Made by a program: the position numbers and the translations under genes. Source: Longimicrobiales bacterium (GTDB lineage: Bacteria; Gemmatimonadota; Gemmatimonadetes; Longimicrobiales; Gaopeijiaceae). From it: a stretch of DNA of 64,000 nucleotides. Under the pieces are notes generated by a model. The model saw nothing but the letters and a program-made list of their open reading frames with translations. It was not told the DNA's origin and made no database searches. Shown here in pieces: positions 35,001-46,376 of the stretch (position 1 is the stretch's first letter; each line of letters begins with the position of its first letter). The stretch lies in contig JANQNV010000184.1 of assembly GCA_028279425.1 (NCBI GenBank), forward strand, positions 1-64,000, in the 5' to 3' direction.

Positions 35001-35555
35001 ATGCCCATCAAGAGCGACCGCTGGATCAAGAGGATGTCCGAAGAGCACGGAATGATCGAGCCGTTCGAGGCGGGTCAGGTGCGGGACGGGAGCATCAGCT
35101 ACGGACTCTCCTCGTATGGGTACGACATCCGCGTGAGTCCGGAGTTCAAGGTCTTCACGAACGTGCACAACGTGATCGTCGATCCGAAGAGCTTCGACGA
35201 CCGCTCCTTCGTGGACGTGCACGCGGACGAGTGCATCATCCCGCCCAACTCCTTCGCTCTGGCGCGCACGGAAGAGTACTTCCGGATTCCCCGCGACGTC
35301 CTGGTCGTCTGCGTCGGGAAGAGCACCTATGCGCGCTGCGGCATCATCGTGAACGTGACGCCCCTGGAACCCACGTGGGAGGGCTACCTCACGCTCGAGA
35401 TCAGCAATACGACGCCCCTCCCGGCGAAGATCTACGCCCGCGAGGGAATCGCACAGCTGCTGTTCTTCGAAGGCGACGAGGAGCCGGAGACGGCGTATGC
35501 GGAGCGGAAGGGGAAGTACATGAACCAAGTCGGCGTCACGTTGCCGAAGATGTGA
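35001..35555 (+). CDS. dcd: dCTP deaminase
   Basis: It deaminates dCTP to dUTP, feeding dTMP synthesis (184 aa). [39 protein letters not shown], then [20 protein letters not shown] with Ser and Arg, and [20 protein letters not shown] with the catalytic Glu, are all present. It is trimeric in the family. I start at the ATG at 35001. It is monocistronic and ends just before a giant inverted repeat. Confidence 0.95.
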   Translation: MPIKSDRWIKRMSEEHGMIEPFEAGQVRDGSISYGLSSYGYDIRVSPEFKVFTNVHNVIVDPKSFDDRSFVDVHADECIIPPNSFALARTEEYFRIPRDVLVVCVGKSTYARCGIIVNVTPLEPTWEGYLTLEISNTTPLPAKIYAREGIAQLLFFEGDEEPETAYAERKGKYMNQVGVTLPKM

Positions 35556-35566
35556 TGGTTCTGGGC

Positions 35567-35663
35567 GGCGGGGAGGGCCCCGAGGGGGTCCCCTCCGCTG
35601 CCGACGCTTCGCTCGCCTTCGGCGATCGTCATCGGAGGGGACCCCCTCGGGGCCCTCCCCGCC
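35567..35663. terminator. 31-bp perfect inverted repeat after dcd
   Basis: The arm at 35567-35597 (GGCGGGGAGGGCCCCGAGGG and on to CTCCG) is the exact reverse complement of 35633-35663. The 35-base loop can itself form GCCGA/TCGGC. It lies between convergent dcd (+) and the pilin gene (-), which fits a bidirectional terminator, but the stem is far longer than termination needs and lacks U-runs. A mobile palindromic repeat is an alternative. Confidence 0.7.
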
Positions 35664-35709
35664 GGCCGGCATCCCAGCCTTGGCACGCTCCTTTGGACAC
35701 CCTGGTGGG

Positions 35710-35812
35710 GCGCTCGCTGGCGCATCGCTGCCTGGGCCAGGCGCTCGCTTCGCATCGCGGCCCGCTCGGGCTCGCTTCGCATCGCTGCTACCGGCGCTCG
35801 CTGAGCCTTCGT
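35710..35812. repeat. Short degenerate GCGCTCGCTTCGCATCGC repeats
   Basis: Four imperfect copies of GCGCTCGCTTCGCATCGCTG at about 35710, 35741, 35768 and 35793, spaced 25-31 bases, follow the long inverted repeat. Some are self-complementary (GCGATGCGAAGC). This is non-coding. Confidence 0.6.
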
Positions 35813-35826
35813 TGTGGGGCTGGCGG

Positions 35827-36294
35827 CTAGTGGGTGACGAGGAACAGCATCTGGGAGGGGGACCAGATGGCGTTGTCGCCTCGGTTGGCTTGCAGGGCTT
35901 TGGCCAGGTTGGAGTCGCTGGGGTAGCGTACCCAGACGACGCCGAGTTCGCGGCCCCAGATCGAGGTGCCCCAGAGGCGGAACGAGAGCCAGGTGTAGGT
36001 GACGTCGTCGTAGGCGAAGGGGAAGCCGTCGGGGAGGGCTTCCTCCATCTCGGTGGGGACACTGCCCGTGCCGCCCGAACCGGGGAAACGGCCCGTTTCC
36101 GCGAGGTAGTCGTGGGCCGCGAGGCGGATCGTGTTCACGTCTCCGAGCACTCGCGCCGCCTGCGCGCGACCGACGGCGTCTCGGAAGTGCGGGATGGCGA
36201 TGCCGGCGAGGATCCCGATCAGGGTCATCACCGTCAGCAATTCGATCAGCGTGAAGCCGCGTGGGCGACGGGGGCGACGAGGCGGGCGGTTCAT
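35827..36294 (-). CDS. Type IV pilin-like (pseudopilin) protein
   Basis: It is a 155-aa prepilin with a basic leader cut by prepilin peptidase before the Phe in RGFTLIELLTVMTLIGILA; Glu5 of the mature protein is conserved. The long N-terminal helix is followed by a small globular head with a Trp-rich motif (YTWLSFRLWGTSIWGRELGV). It may be a minor pilin or a secretion pseudopilin. It overlaps its upstream partner by four bases; no pilus motor genes are in the window. Confidence 0.85.
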   Translation of the reverse strand: MNRPPRRPRRPRGFTLIELLTVMTLIGILAGIAIPHFRDAVGRAQAARVLGDVNTIRLAAHDYLAETGRFPGSGGTGSVPTEMEEALPDGFPFAYDDVTYTWLSFRLWGTSIWGRELGVVWVRYPSDSNLAKALQANRGDNAIWSPSQMLFLVTH

Positions 36295-36791
36295 CCCTCG
36301 CCTCCTGGGAAGGTCGAGTCCGGCGGCGAGATGCCGAGGCCGATCAGGAAGTCGTCGACCACTTCACCCTTCTCGAATCGGACCGGCACACCGGCCTCGG
36401 TCGAGGTGATCGAGAAGCTGCCCCCTCCGACGGTGTAGACGAGGTGGGGGGCGTCGATTCCCGCTTCGGCGAGGCTGGCCGGAAACCGTCCATTGTGAGC
36501 CGCGAAGTCTTCGACCGCCTGTGTCGCGACGAACACGAGCACGCCCTCGGCCTGCTTGGTTTCGACCGCGGTCAACGGGGCCGGACCCGACCGGTACGAA
36601 GTGACGTTCCAGACCGCGACACCGGCGAAGACGATTCCGAGCAGGAGCGGAAGCACCAGCGATTGCTTCGGCGGCTCCTGCGTCTCCGGCTCGTCGTCCC
36701 GGATCGTGTCTTGAACCTCGTCGACCAACTCCTTGGCTGCCGACGCGAACCCGTCGTGCCGTGGGCTCGCAGGGCTGGGTGGCTCGGCCAT
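36291..36791 (-). CDS. Single-pass membrane protein paired with pilin
   Basis: I do not recognise this 166-aa protein. It has an acidic cytoplasmic N-terminus, one membrane helix (LVLPLLLGIVFAGVAVWNV, about residues 46-64), and an extracytoplasmic part with EGVLVFVATQAVEDFAAHNG and RFPASLAEAGI. That last stretch resembles the head of a pseudopilin, whose common phrase is YY..NGRFP.SL. Its stop overlaps the pilin start as ATGA, so the two are probably co-expressed and may interact. It has no prepilin cleavage site. Confidence 0.7.
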   Translation of the reverse strand: MAEPPSPASPRHDGFASAAKELVDEVQDTIRDDEPETQEPPKQSLVLPLLLGIVFAGVAVWNVTSYRSGPAPLTAVETKQAEGVLVFVATQAVEDFAAHNGRFPASLAEAGIDAPHLVYTVGGGSFSITSTEAGVPVRFEKGEVVDDFLIGLGISPPDSTFPGGEG

Positions 36792-36968
36792 CGTCCGTCG
36801 CGTCTCCTCTGATGCAGGGTGCTCTCAGAGAAGCATCGGGCGGAACCCCGTGCGACCTTAGCCGCGCGTTTCAGTCCGGTGACCCGTCACGCGACGCGCC
36901 CGAAGCCGGCCGACGATCGCGAGCCGGGCGAACTCATCCCTACCCGAAGAGGCCAAACCATCCCCGGG

Positions 36969-37436
36969 TCAGACCGGAGGGTTGAGCTCGGTGAGGGTCA
37001 CCCGGTAGACCAGCACGGAGTGGGGTGGGATCTGATTCTGGCCCGCCGCCCCGTAGCCGAGGGCCGAGGGAATGACGATGAGACGGGTCTCATCCGGGAG
37101 CATGCCGAGCACCCCGAGGCGGAATCCTTCGATGGACTGGCCCGGCAAGAGGGTGAAGGGGAACGTACCGACCTGGACCTCCGTCCCATTCGGGAGCCAG
37201 AGCGTGTAGTCGACCACGACAGCGTCGCCGGCCGAGGCGGGCACACCCGTACCCGGGGTCAGCGTCTGGATGTACAGGCCGTTGCCCACGTCGGTCATAT
37301 CGGCCAGGACGACCCCGAGCGACGGATCGAAGGTGACGTCGTTGGCCGTTTGTGGGCCGGTCACGTCGTCGTCACACGCCGTCAGGGCGAGGGTGGCGAC
37401 GACGAGCGGAGCGAAGAAGCGACGGAAACGAAGCAT
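36969..37436 (-). CDS. FKBP-type peptidyl-prolyl isomerase lipoprotein
   Basis: It is a 155-aa secreted lipoprotein (signal ending LALTACDDD) with one FKBP domain: VVVDYTLWLPNGTEV, GQSIEGFRLGVLGM, RLIVIPSALGYGAAGQNQIP and the YRVTLTEL end. The usual active-site Trp is Phe (EGFRLG) and some acidic residues are missing, so isomerase activity may be reduced. It likely helps fold periplasmic proteins. A similar gene lies 105 bases upstream. Confidence 0.85.
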   Translation of the reverse strand: MLRFRRFFAPLVVATLALTACDDDVTGPQTANDVTFDPSLGVVLADMTDVGNGLYIQTLTPGTGVPASAGDAVVVDYTLWLPNGTEVQVGTFPFTLLPGQSIEGFRLGVLGMLPDETRLIVIPSALGYGAAGQNQIPPHSVLVYRVTLTELNPPV

Positions 37437-37541
37437 GATTCGGCGGTGTCGAGGTCATGTGGTCGGGTGGGTCGACTCTGTTACGCCTTCGCGACGCCCG
37501 GGTTTCCTCCAACCCGCACGCCGCCGGGATCGCCGTTCGAC

Positions 37542-38033
37542 TCAGTTGGCGTCGAGCAGTTGGATCTCGAAGACGAGCACCGCGTTCGGGGGCACGAGTG
37601 GTTCGCGCCCTCTCGCGCCGTACCCGAGCCCAGGACGCACGACCAACCGGCGCCGCCCTCCCACCTTCATCCCCACCACTCCCTGATTCCAGCCTCGGAT
37701 CACCTCATCGCTACCCAGTTCGAACTGATAGGGCTCGCCGGTCAGGGTCGAGTCGAGCAACGTGCCGTCCGGGAGCCAGAGGATGTAGTGGATCCGCACT
37801 CGATCGCCGCGCATGGCGTTCTTGCCGAACCCTTCCTGGATCTCCTCGATGAAGAGCCCTGAACTCGTACGCTCCATCCGGGCGAGGTCGACCTCGGTGT
37901 CGGGCGCGTACGTCACCAATTCAGGGTCCGCCTCGGGACCCGCCGCGGCCGACGCACAGGCGGTCAGCACGCCCGCCGCCATGAGCGTGACCAGGCCACC
38001 GGCCGCCGTTCTCACCGCGCTACCCGATCTCAC
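37542..38033 (-). CDS. FKBP-type peptidyl-prolyl isomerase lipoprotein
   Basis: It is a 163-aa lipoprotein (GLVTLMAAGVLTAC lipobox) with one FKBP domain: VRIHYILWLPDGTLLDSTL, QFELGSDEVIRGWNQGVVGM and RRLVVRPGLGYGARGREPLV. Here the active-site Trp is kept. The GTG at 38033 overlaps the amidohydrolase stop (GTGA) and has GGAGAG upstream. It is probably a paralogue of the next gene. Confidence 0.85.
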   Translation of the reverse strand: MRSGSAVRTAAGGLVTLMAAGVLTACASAAAGPEADPELVTYAPDTEVDLARMERTSSGLFIEEIQEGFGKNAMRGDRVRIHYILWLPDGTLLDSTLTGEPYQFELGSDEVIRGWNQGVVGMKVGGRRRLVVRPGLGYGARGREPLVPPNAVLVFEIQLLDAN

Positions 38034-39826
38034 GATCTCTCTCCGTCGCGGCGGAAGACGATGCGGCCTCCCACGATCGTCAGGTCCACCTGCACATCCT
38101 TTAGAGCCGTGGGCTCCACGGTGAAGGGATCGACGGCCAGCACGGCGAGATCCGCGAGGAATCCCGCTCGCACCCGCCCTTTCCGGTCTTCCTCGCCCGC
38201 GACCCACGCATTGTTGACCGTGTACGCGCGCAGGGCGGTTTCGAGATCGATCTTCTCTTCGGGATTCCATCCACCCGCTGGCGTGCCGTCGAGTGTCTCT
38301 CGCGTCACCGCCGCATACATGCCCTGGAGCGGGTTCACCGTATACCAGGCCGCATTGGTACCCGGCCAGTCGCTACCGAACGACAGCAACACGCCCGCGT
38401 CGTGCAGCGTGCGGAAGGCGTACGCCCACCGACCTCGCCGGCCGCCGATACGCTCCTCCATCCACCGCATGTCGTCGATGGTATGGTACGGCTGCATCTC
38501 GGCGATGATCCCCATGGCCGCCTGACGCGCCGCCGTTTCCGGCCCGCGGATGACCTGGTTGTGGATGATCGCGAAACGCCGGTCGTCGCGCGGTCCGTTG
38601 ACCTCGGCGACGCGCTCGAACAGATCGAGGATCGAGTCGATCGCCTCATCGCCGATCGCATGCACGCGCGGGTTGAATCCGGCTGAATCGGCCCCGAAGA
38701 CCAGTCGCTCCATGTTCCCGGCCGGGTCCATCCCGGAGCCCTCTCCGGTCACGTAGCCCGTGTTGGTGGCATTGCGCCACCGCCCGCGCACTCCGGTGGT
38801 CAGGTAGGGCTCGTAGAACCTCGCTTGCGACGAACCCATGATCCCGTCGACGAACCCCTTCAGCCCCTGATAGCGAATCCAGTCGTCGCCGAAGCCTTCC
38901 ACGATGCCCGCATCCCGCATCTCGTCCCAGGTGTCGAGCACCATGCGCATGTTGACCCGGGCCGTGAGGTCGCCGGACTCACGCAGGTGTTCGTATACCG
39001 CCACCTGATGCGGGGGTGTGATGTCGAAGAAGGTCGTGACCCCGAACTGGGCCATGTCGGCGAGGGCGGCTTTGGCCTCGGCGATTCGTTGCTCGAAGCC
39101 GGTCGGGGGGACCGCGGCGGCGATGCGTTGTGCAGCGGCGCCTGAGAGGCGTCCGGTCGGAACCCCCTCCGCGCACTCCACGCCCTCCCACCTGCAGTCC
39201 GCGCCCGCCGCCTCGAGCGCGGCGCCGTTGGCGAGGTAGTGCGATCGATTCCAGTTCCACAGCAGCGCCGGGTTGTCGGGCGATACCTCGTCGATCACGC
39301 TCCGGTCAGGGTCGAACGGAGCCCGCGCGGCGGCGTCGTCTTCATCGCCGGTCGAACTCATCGCCCACTGCTCGTACGCGCCCCACATGCCGCCGGTCAT
39401 CCACCCTCCGCTGGGAAGGCGCTCGGCCGTGGCACCGACCTCACGCGCGAGCCCCTCGGCGTCGCTCACATCCAGAAGGTTGACCCCCAGGAGGAGCTCG
39501 CCCGCCCGATTGAAGTGCGTGTGGTTGTCGATGAACCCCGGCGCCACGAAGCGGCCGCCGAGGTCGAGCACCTCGGTGTCCGGCCCGATCCAGGCCGCGA
39601 TCTCGGCCGACGTGCCGCGCGCGACGATGTGGTCGCCCGACACCGCGACCGCCTCGTGTCGCACGCCGTCCTCTTCACCCGTCCAGACCGTCCCGTTCGT
39701 GAGTACGAGCGTGGCCCCACCCCCCGGGATGCCTCCGGGAGCGCCACACGCGGAAACGCCGACGGCGACGGCCACGAGGCCAGCGGCGATGCGACGTCGG
39801 TGCTGTGATGCTTCGGGGACGGGCAT
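38030..39826 (-). CDS. YtcJ-like amidohydrolase lipoprotein
   Basis: It is a 598-aa amidohydrolase of the Amidohydro_3/YtcJ group, likely exported, with the lipobox-like VAVAVGVSACGA. Metal ligands are in PGFIDNHTHFNRAGE (HxH), AIIHNQVI, VHAIGDEAID and LSFGSDWPGT. The substrate is unknown; relatives act on N-acyl or cyclic amides. The ATG at 39826 has GGAGGAA four bases upstream, a very strong site. It is the first gene of a unit with the FKBP lipoproteins. Confidence 0.88.
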   Translation of the reverse strand: MPVPEASQHRRRIAAGLVAVAVGVSACGAPGGIPGGGATLVLTNGTVWTGEEDGVRHEAVAVSGDHIVARGTSAEIAAWIGPDTEVLDLGGRFVAPGFIDNHTHFNRAGELLLGVNLLDVSDAEGLAREVGATAERLPSGGWMTGGMWGAYEQWAMSSTGDEDDAAARAPFDPDRSVIDEVSPDNPALLWNWNRSHYLANGAALEAAGADCRWEGVECAEGVPTGRLSGAAAQRIAAAVPPTGFEQRIAEAKAALADMAQFGVTTFFDITPPHQVAVYEHLRESGDLTARVNMRMVLDTWDEMRDAGIVEGFGDDWIRYQGLKGFVDGIMGSSQARFYEPYLTTGVRGRWRNATNTGYVTGEGSGMDPAGNMERLVFGADSAGFNPRVHAIGDEAIDSILDLFERVAEVNGPRDDRRFAIIHNQVIRGPETAARQAAMGIIAEMQPYHTIDDMRWMEERIGGRRGRWAYAFRTLHDAGVLLSFGSDWPGTNAAWYTVNPLQGMYAAVTRETLDGTPAGGWNPEEKIDLETALRAYTVNNAWVAGEEDRKGRVRAGFLADLAVLAVDPFTVEPTALKDVQVDLTIVGGRIVFRRDGERS

Positions 39827-39943
39827 TCGATTCCTCCGGTCGTTGCGGGTGAGGCGCACTGTACCGCGGGGCGACGAGGGCGGGCAAGCGACGGCCTCGC
39901 GGCCGAGCTCCGCCCCTGGCTGGAGTGAAGGAGACGACCTACC

Positions 39944-41758
39944 GTGCGCCGTCGACACGCCCCTCCTCTCCGCGGTCCCATGAAGCAACTCCCCTGCCCT
40001 GAAACGCCCGCTACCGCCAGCGTGCCCTCGCGCCCTCCCCTGCCCGGATTCATCCCGAGCCGCGCGCGCCCCCTTCTCGTGTGCACCCTCCTTCTGGGCG
40101 TCCTGGTACCGAGCGCAACACCCACCCGCACTGCGGCCCAGGCGGACGCCGGCGACTCCGGATCGCGCTATGCGCTGATCCCATGGCCGAGCGAGGTCGT
40201 CGGCATGGACGGGCAGTTCGAGGTGCAGCCCGACACCGAGGTCCGGGTCAGTCCGTTCGATTCGGCGGCGGTGCTGGCCGCCGCGGCGGTCTGGGCCGAT
40301 CGCATGCGGGTCGTGTCCGGCTTTTCGCTGCCGGTGCGGCCGGGTGCCGCGCAGGGATCCGACCTGGACCCGTCGAACGACGGGGGTCACCTGACGTTTC
40401 GGCTGATCGACGACGCCTCGCTCTCGGCGGAGGGGTACCGGATCGAAATCGCTGAAGGGGGCGCCGTCGTCGAGGCCTCGACTTCGGCCGGGCTCTTCTA
40501 CGCGGCCCAAACGTTGCGGCAGCTCTCCCCCGTCGCGATCGAGCGGGGAGGACGACTCGCCGAGCCCCCGCCGGGCGGATGGACCCTCCCTGCGGTTCGG
40601 ATCACGGACCGGCCTCGCTTTTCGTACCGCGGACTCCATCTCGATGTGGCCCGACACTTCTTCGGCGTCGACCACATCAAGCGAACCCTCGATCGCATGG
40701 CGCAGTTCAAGCTCAATCGCTTCCACTGGCACCTCACCGAAGACCAGGGCTGGCGCATCCAGATCGACGCCTACCCCCGGCTCACCGAGGTCGGAGCGTG
40801 GCGGGACGGCACGCTGATCGGGCACTACTCCAATCGCCCCCACCGCTTCGACGGCCGCCGGTACGGAGGGTACTACACGGCCGACGACGTACGCGAGGTG
40901 GTGGAGTACGCGACGAAACGCCACATCACCGTCGTGCCGGAAATCGAGATGCCCGGGCACTCGAGCGCAGCCATCGCCGCCTACCCCGAGCTCGGCTGCG
41001 GAGAAGGGCCGGTCGAGGTGGCCCAGCTGTGGGGTGTCTTCGAAGACATCTACTGCCCGAGCGAGGCCACCTTCGAGTTCCTCACCACGGTCCTCGACGA
41101 GGTCATGGCGCTCTTCCCCGGTCCGTGGATTCACATCGGAGGCGACGAAGCCCCGAAGGCCCAGTGGGAGCGCAGTGCGCTGGCACAGAGCGTGATCGCG
41201 CGCGAGGGGCTCGCCGACGAACACGAACTCCAAAGCTGGTTCATTCGTCGGATCGAGCGACACGTGAACGGCGCCGGTCGGCGCCTGGTGGGGTGGGACG
41301 AGATCGTCGAAGGGGGTCTGAGTCCCACGGCGACGCTCATGTTCTGGCGAGACTGGAATCAGGAGGCGCTGTCGCTCGCTGCGCAGCAGGGGAACGATGT
41401 CATCATGACGCCCAACAGCGTGATGTACTTCGACCACTACCAGGGCGACCCCGCCGGGGAACCGGTCGCGATCGGCGGCCTCACCACGCTGGAGGACGTG
41501 TACGCCTACGAACCCGTGCCGGAGGTGTTCGGCCCGGAGTCACGGGACCGCATCTTGGGGGCTCAGGCCAACCTGTGGACCGAGTACATCGACTCGCCCC
41601 AGAAGGCCGAATACATGGCCTTCCCGCGCGCTCTCGCCCTGTCCGAGGTGGTGTGGTCGCGTGCCGGAGACCGTGACTTCGAGGCGTTCACGGTCCGGAT
41701 GGGCCCCATCCTCCAGCGGCTCGACCTCCTCGGTGTGCGCTACCGGCGACCGCGCTAG
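39944..41758 (+). CDS. Beta-N-acetylhexosaminidase (GH20)
   Basis: It is a 604-aa secreted glycoside hydrolase that removes terminal GlcNAc or GalNAc by substrate-assisted catalysis. It has a signal-like hydrophobic segment (PLLVCTLLLGVLVP), a GH20b alpha/beta domain and the GH20 barrel: FSYRGLHLDVARHFFGVDHI, FKLNRFHWHLTEDQGWRIQI, and the catalytic pair Asp-Glu in WIHIGGDEAPK. GWDEIVEGGL and QANLWTEYI also match. The GTG at 39944 has GGAG ten bases upstream; an ATG at 39980 is possible. It may scavenge chitin or peptidoglycan sugars. It converges on sdhB with only 5 bases between. Confidence 0.93.
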   Translation: MRRRHAPPLRGPMKQLPCPETPATASVPSRPPLPGFIPSRARPLLVCTLLLGVLVPSATPTRTAAQADAGDSGSRYALIPWPSEVVGMDGQFEVQPDTEVRVSPFDSAAVLAAAAVWADRMRVVSGFSLPVRPGAAQGSDLDPSNDGGHLTFRLIDDASLSAEGYRIEIAEGGAVVEASTSAGLFYAAQTLRQLSPVAIERGGRLAEPPPGGWTLPAVRITDRPRFSYRGLHLDVARHFFGVDHIKRTLDRMAQFKLNRFHWHLTEDQGWRIQIDAYPRLTEVGAWRDGTLIGHYSNRPHRFDGRRYGGYYTADDVREVVEYATKRHITVVPEIEMPGHSSAAIAAYPELGCGEGPVEVAQLWGVFEDIYCPSEATFEFLTTVLDEVMALFPGPWIHIGGDEAPKAQWERSALAQSVIAREGLADEHELQSWFIRRIERHVNGAGRRLVGWDEIVEGGLSPTATLMFWRDWNQEALSLAAQQGNDVIMTPNSVMYFDHYQGDPAGEPVAIGGLTTLEDVYAYEPVPEVFGPESRDRILGAQANLWTEYIDSPQKAEYMAFPRALALSEVVWSRAGDRDFEAFTVRMGPILQRLDLLGVRYRRPR

Positions 41759-41763
41759 CCGCC

Positions 41764-42534
41764 TCAGGCCTCCTTCGCCTTCTCGACTGGACGCGATCGG
41801 AGGGTGGCCCGCACCAGGTCTCGATTGAGACGGGCGATGTAGTCCACGCTGATGCCCTTCGGGCAGGCGTTTTCGCACGCCCCGTGGTTGGTGCAGTTCC
41901 CGAAGCCCTCCTCGTCGTGTGTCTCGACCATGCCGAGCACGCGATCCCAGCGCTCCGTCTCTCCCTGCGGAAGCAACCCGAGGTGGGACACCTTCGCGCC
42001 GGTGAAGAGCATCGCCGATGCATTCGGGCACGCCGCGACGCAGGCGCCGCATCCGATGCAGGTCGCCGCGTCGAAGGCCTCGTCGGCGAACATCTTCGGG
42101 ATGGGCGTCGCGTTGCCGTCCGGAGCACTCCCCGTGCGGACCGAGATGTAGCCACCGGCTTGGATGATGCAATCGAACGCCCCGCGGTCCACGACCAGGT
42201 CCTTCAGCACCGGAAACGCCTTGGCCCGCCACGGCTCGATCCACACCTCGTCGCCGTCCTTGAACAGGCGCATGTGGAGCTGGCACGCCGTCGTCAGCTC
42301 CTGAGGGCCGTGCGGTCGGCCGTTGATGACCATCCCGCACGAACCACAGATGCCCTCGCGGCAGTCGTGCTCGAAGGCGATCGGATCTCCACCGTCGAGG
42401 GTGATCCGATCGTTGACGACGTCGAGCATCTCGAGAAACGACATGTGCTCGGAGACGTCGGGTGCCTGAAACGTCTCGAACCGGCCCGACTGATTCGGGC
42501 CTTCCTGCCGCCAGACGTGTAGAGTCAGCCTCAT
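41764..42534 (-). CDS. sdhB: Succinate dehydrogenase iron-sulfur subunit
   Basis: It passes electrons from FAD to quinone. The 256-aa protein has the 2Fe-2S ligands in [17 protein letters not shown], the 4Fe-4S set in [13 protein letters not shown], and the third cluster with C in [16 protein letters not shown]. It starts one base after the sdhA stop. Confidence 0.96.
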   Translation of the reverse strand: MRLTLHVWRQEGPNQSGRFETFQAPDVSEHMSFLEMLDVVNDRITLDGGDPIAFEHDCREGICGSCGMVINGRPHGPQELTTACQLHMRLFKDGDEVWIEPWRAKAFPVLKDLVVDRGAFDCIIQAGGYISVRTGSAPDGNATPIPKMFADEAFDAATCIGCGACVAACPNASAMLFTGAKVSHLGLLPQGETERWDRVLGMVETHDEEGFGNCTNHGACENACPKGISVDYIARLNRDLVRATLRSRPVEKAKEA

Positions 42535-42535
42535 C

Positions 42536-44449
<1,914 letters not shown>

Positions 44450-44498
44450 GTCGATACCACCTCGGTGGGGGTGCAGGTCGCAGCGGTGGTGCGTCGGA

Positions 44499-45194
44499 TC
44501 ACAGGGTCAGCATGCCCGTGACCACCAGGACCGGCGGCAGCATGAAGCCCACGAACACCACGAGCGCGTACCCGACCGCGAAGGGACGCCGAAGGTGGTT
44601 GTATCGCGGATGATTGGCGCCCAGCGTCTGGAAGACGCTCCAGACGCCGTGGAAGAGATGGAAGCAGAGGGCGGTCTGCGCGACGAGGTAGAAGGCGAAG
44701 ACCAGCGGGTTCTGGAAGGCGACGACGAAGTTCCGGTAGACCTCGCCCTTCACGAAATCGGCGTGCGCCTGCCCCGTGGTGAGATGCGCGATGTGGTACA
44801 CGATGAACAACGCGATGATGACACCACCCCAGCGCATGGTGCGCGAAGCGTACGAAAACGAAAGCGGCTGCTGCTTCTTGTAGGCCGCCCCGCGGGCCGC
44901 GCGACTCCGCTGTGACAGCTGGACCGCGGCAAGGATATGGATGCCGACCGCCGCGAGAAGCACGAGCCGGGCGATCCAGAGCACACCCTCGTGCGGGACG
45001 AGCGGATACCCGACGTCACGCAGGAACTCGGCATAGGCATCCATCGCGTAGACGCCCTCTTCGTTGCGACCGAAGAGCATCTTCAGATTGCCGACCATGT
45101 GAGCCAGGACGAACCCGAACAACACGATGCCCGACACGGCCATCATGGCCTTCTTGCCTACCGTGGATTGGTAGAGGGTTACGACGCGTCGCAT
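44499..45194 (-). CDS. sdhC: Succinate dehydrogenase cytochrome b subunit (b558 type)
   Basis: It is a single membrane anchor of 231 aa with five helices, typical of the dihaem Bacillus/Bacteroidota type; no sdhD is present or needed. Haem-ligand His candidates are in [30 protein letters not shown] and FHLFHGVWS. It is the first gene of sdhCAB and is preceded by the mdh terminator. Confidence 0.93.
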   Translation of the reverse strand: MRRVVTLYQSTVGKKAMMAVSGIVLFGFVLAHMVGNLKMLFGRNEEGVYAMDAYAEFLRDVGYPLVPHEGVLWIARLVLLAAVGIHILAAVQLSQRSRAARGAAYKKQQPLSFSYASRTMRWGGVIIALFIVYHIAHLTTGQAHADFVKGEVYRNFVVAFQNPLVFAFYLVAQTALCFHLFHGVWSVFQTLGANHPRYNHLRRPFAVGYALVVFVGFMLPPVLVVTGMLTL

Positions 45195-45239
45195 TCAGAC
45201 TCCCGACGAGGGAAGCGGTTCAAGGGGGGCTCAAAGAAG

Positions 45240-45267
45240 CGGGGGAAGAGCCGCCGCTCTTCCCCCG
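45240..45267 (-). terminator. Rho-independent terminator after mdh
   Basis: CGGGGGAAGAGC (45240-45251) pairs perfectly with GCTCTTCCCCCG (45256-45267), a 12-bp stem with a CGCC loop, 6 bases after the mdh stop. On the minus strand GCTTCTTTGAG follows. It separates mdh from sdhCAB. Confidence 0.8.
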
Positions 45268-45273
45268 TCGTCG

Positions 45274-46206
45274 TCACGCGCCAAGTGAGGCCATGGTCTC
45301 TCGGACCGCGGCCGCGCTCGTGCGCAGCGCGGCCTGCTCACTGTCGGTGAGTTCGACCTGCAAGATCTCCTGCAGTCCCCCTTCGCCGAGCTTGCAGGGC
45401 ACACCGAGGAAGATGCCCTCCTCGCCGTACTCACCGGTGAGGTGGGCCGCGCAGGGCAGAATTCTGCGCTTGTCGCGCACGATCGCCTCGACCATCTGAA
45501 CGGCCGCGGCGGAGGGCGCGTAGTAGGCACTACCCGTCTTGAGGTATCCGACGATCTCGGCGCCTCCCTTACGGGTGCGCTCGATCAGCGCCTCGATGCG
45601 CTCCATCGGAAGAAGCTGCGTCAGGGGGATCCCCGAAATCGTGGTGTAGCTCACGAGCGGCACCATCGTATCGCCGTGACCTCCCAACACCAGCGCCTGC
45701 ACGTCTTCGACGCTCACATCCAACTCGAGCGCGATGAACGACCGATAGCGCGCCGTGTCGAGAACCCCGGCCATCCCGATCACGCGCTCGCGGGGGAATC
45801 CCGTCGTGTCGAGGGCCACCTGGGCCATCACGTCGAGCGGGTTCGACACCATGATGATGATCGAATCCGGCGCCACGCGAGCGATCTCACTCGACACACT
45901 GCGCACGATACCCGCATTGGTCTTCAGCAGGTCGTCCCGGCTCATGCCCGGCTTGCGCGCGATACCCGCGGTGACCACGAAGATCTCCGACCCGGCCGCC
46001 GCGTCGTAGGTCTGCGAACCGGTCACCCTCGAATCGAACCCTTCGACGGGGGCGCTCTCCCACTGATCGAGAGCCTTCCCCTGGGGAATTCCTTCGGCGA
46101 TGTCGATCATCACGACTTCGCGGGCGAGTTCCTTCTCGGCGAGGCGCTGGGCGCACGTGGCCCCCACATTCCCCGCTCCCACTACGGTGATTTTTTTGGC
46201 GCTCAT
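45274..46206 (-). CDS. mdh: Malate dehydrogenase
   Basis: It oxidises malate to oxaloacetate with NAD (310 aa, LDH-like type). It has [18 protein letters not shown], the NAD-selecting Asp in [22 protein letters not shown], the catalytic His in [14 protein letters not shown], and substrate Arg in [16 protein letters not shown]. It probably forms its own transcription unit. Confidence 0.96.
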   Translation of the reverse strand: MSAKKITVVGAGNVGATCAQRLAEKELAREVVMIDIAEGIPQGKALDQWESAPVEGFDSRVTGSQTYDAAAGSEIFVVTAGIARKPGMSRDDLLKTNAGIVRSVSSEIARVAPDSIIIMVSNPLDVMAQVALDTTGFPRERVIGMAGVLDTARYRSFIALELDVSVEDVQALVLGGHGDTMVPLVSYTTISGIPLTQLLPMERIEALIERTRKGGAEIVGYLKTGSAYYAPSAAAVQMVEAIVRDKRRILPCAAHLTGEYGEEGIFLGVPCKLGEGGLQEILQVELTDSEQAALRTSAAAVRETMASLGA

Positions 46207-46376
46207 GAACCTGGATGTTGGCGCTTGAGACGTCACGAGACCGGCGGGTCGCCGGCGACGTGCGGAAGGTGAAAACCGGGCCCTCTGGCCACCCCGGCAA
46301 GCTATTCCGGACAGGTACCCGTGTCAACGCGACGCGACAGGGTTTTGGCCCCGATTGCGAGGGCGGATCCGACGGT

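Noticed and set aside
38030-41437. A 1135-residue minus-strand frame joined to the amidohydrolase
   Set aside because: The true start is the ATG at 39826 with a strong ribosome site; the upstream part is the antisense of the GH20 gene.
46207-46376. tRNA or small RNA between moaA and mdh
   Set aside because: No cloverleaf, TTCRA loop or strong hairpin was found; it looks like a normal promoter region.
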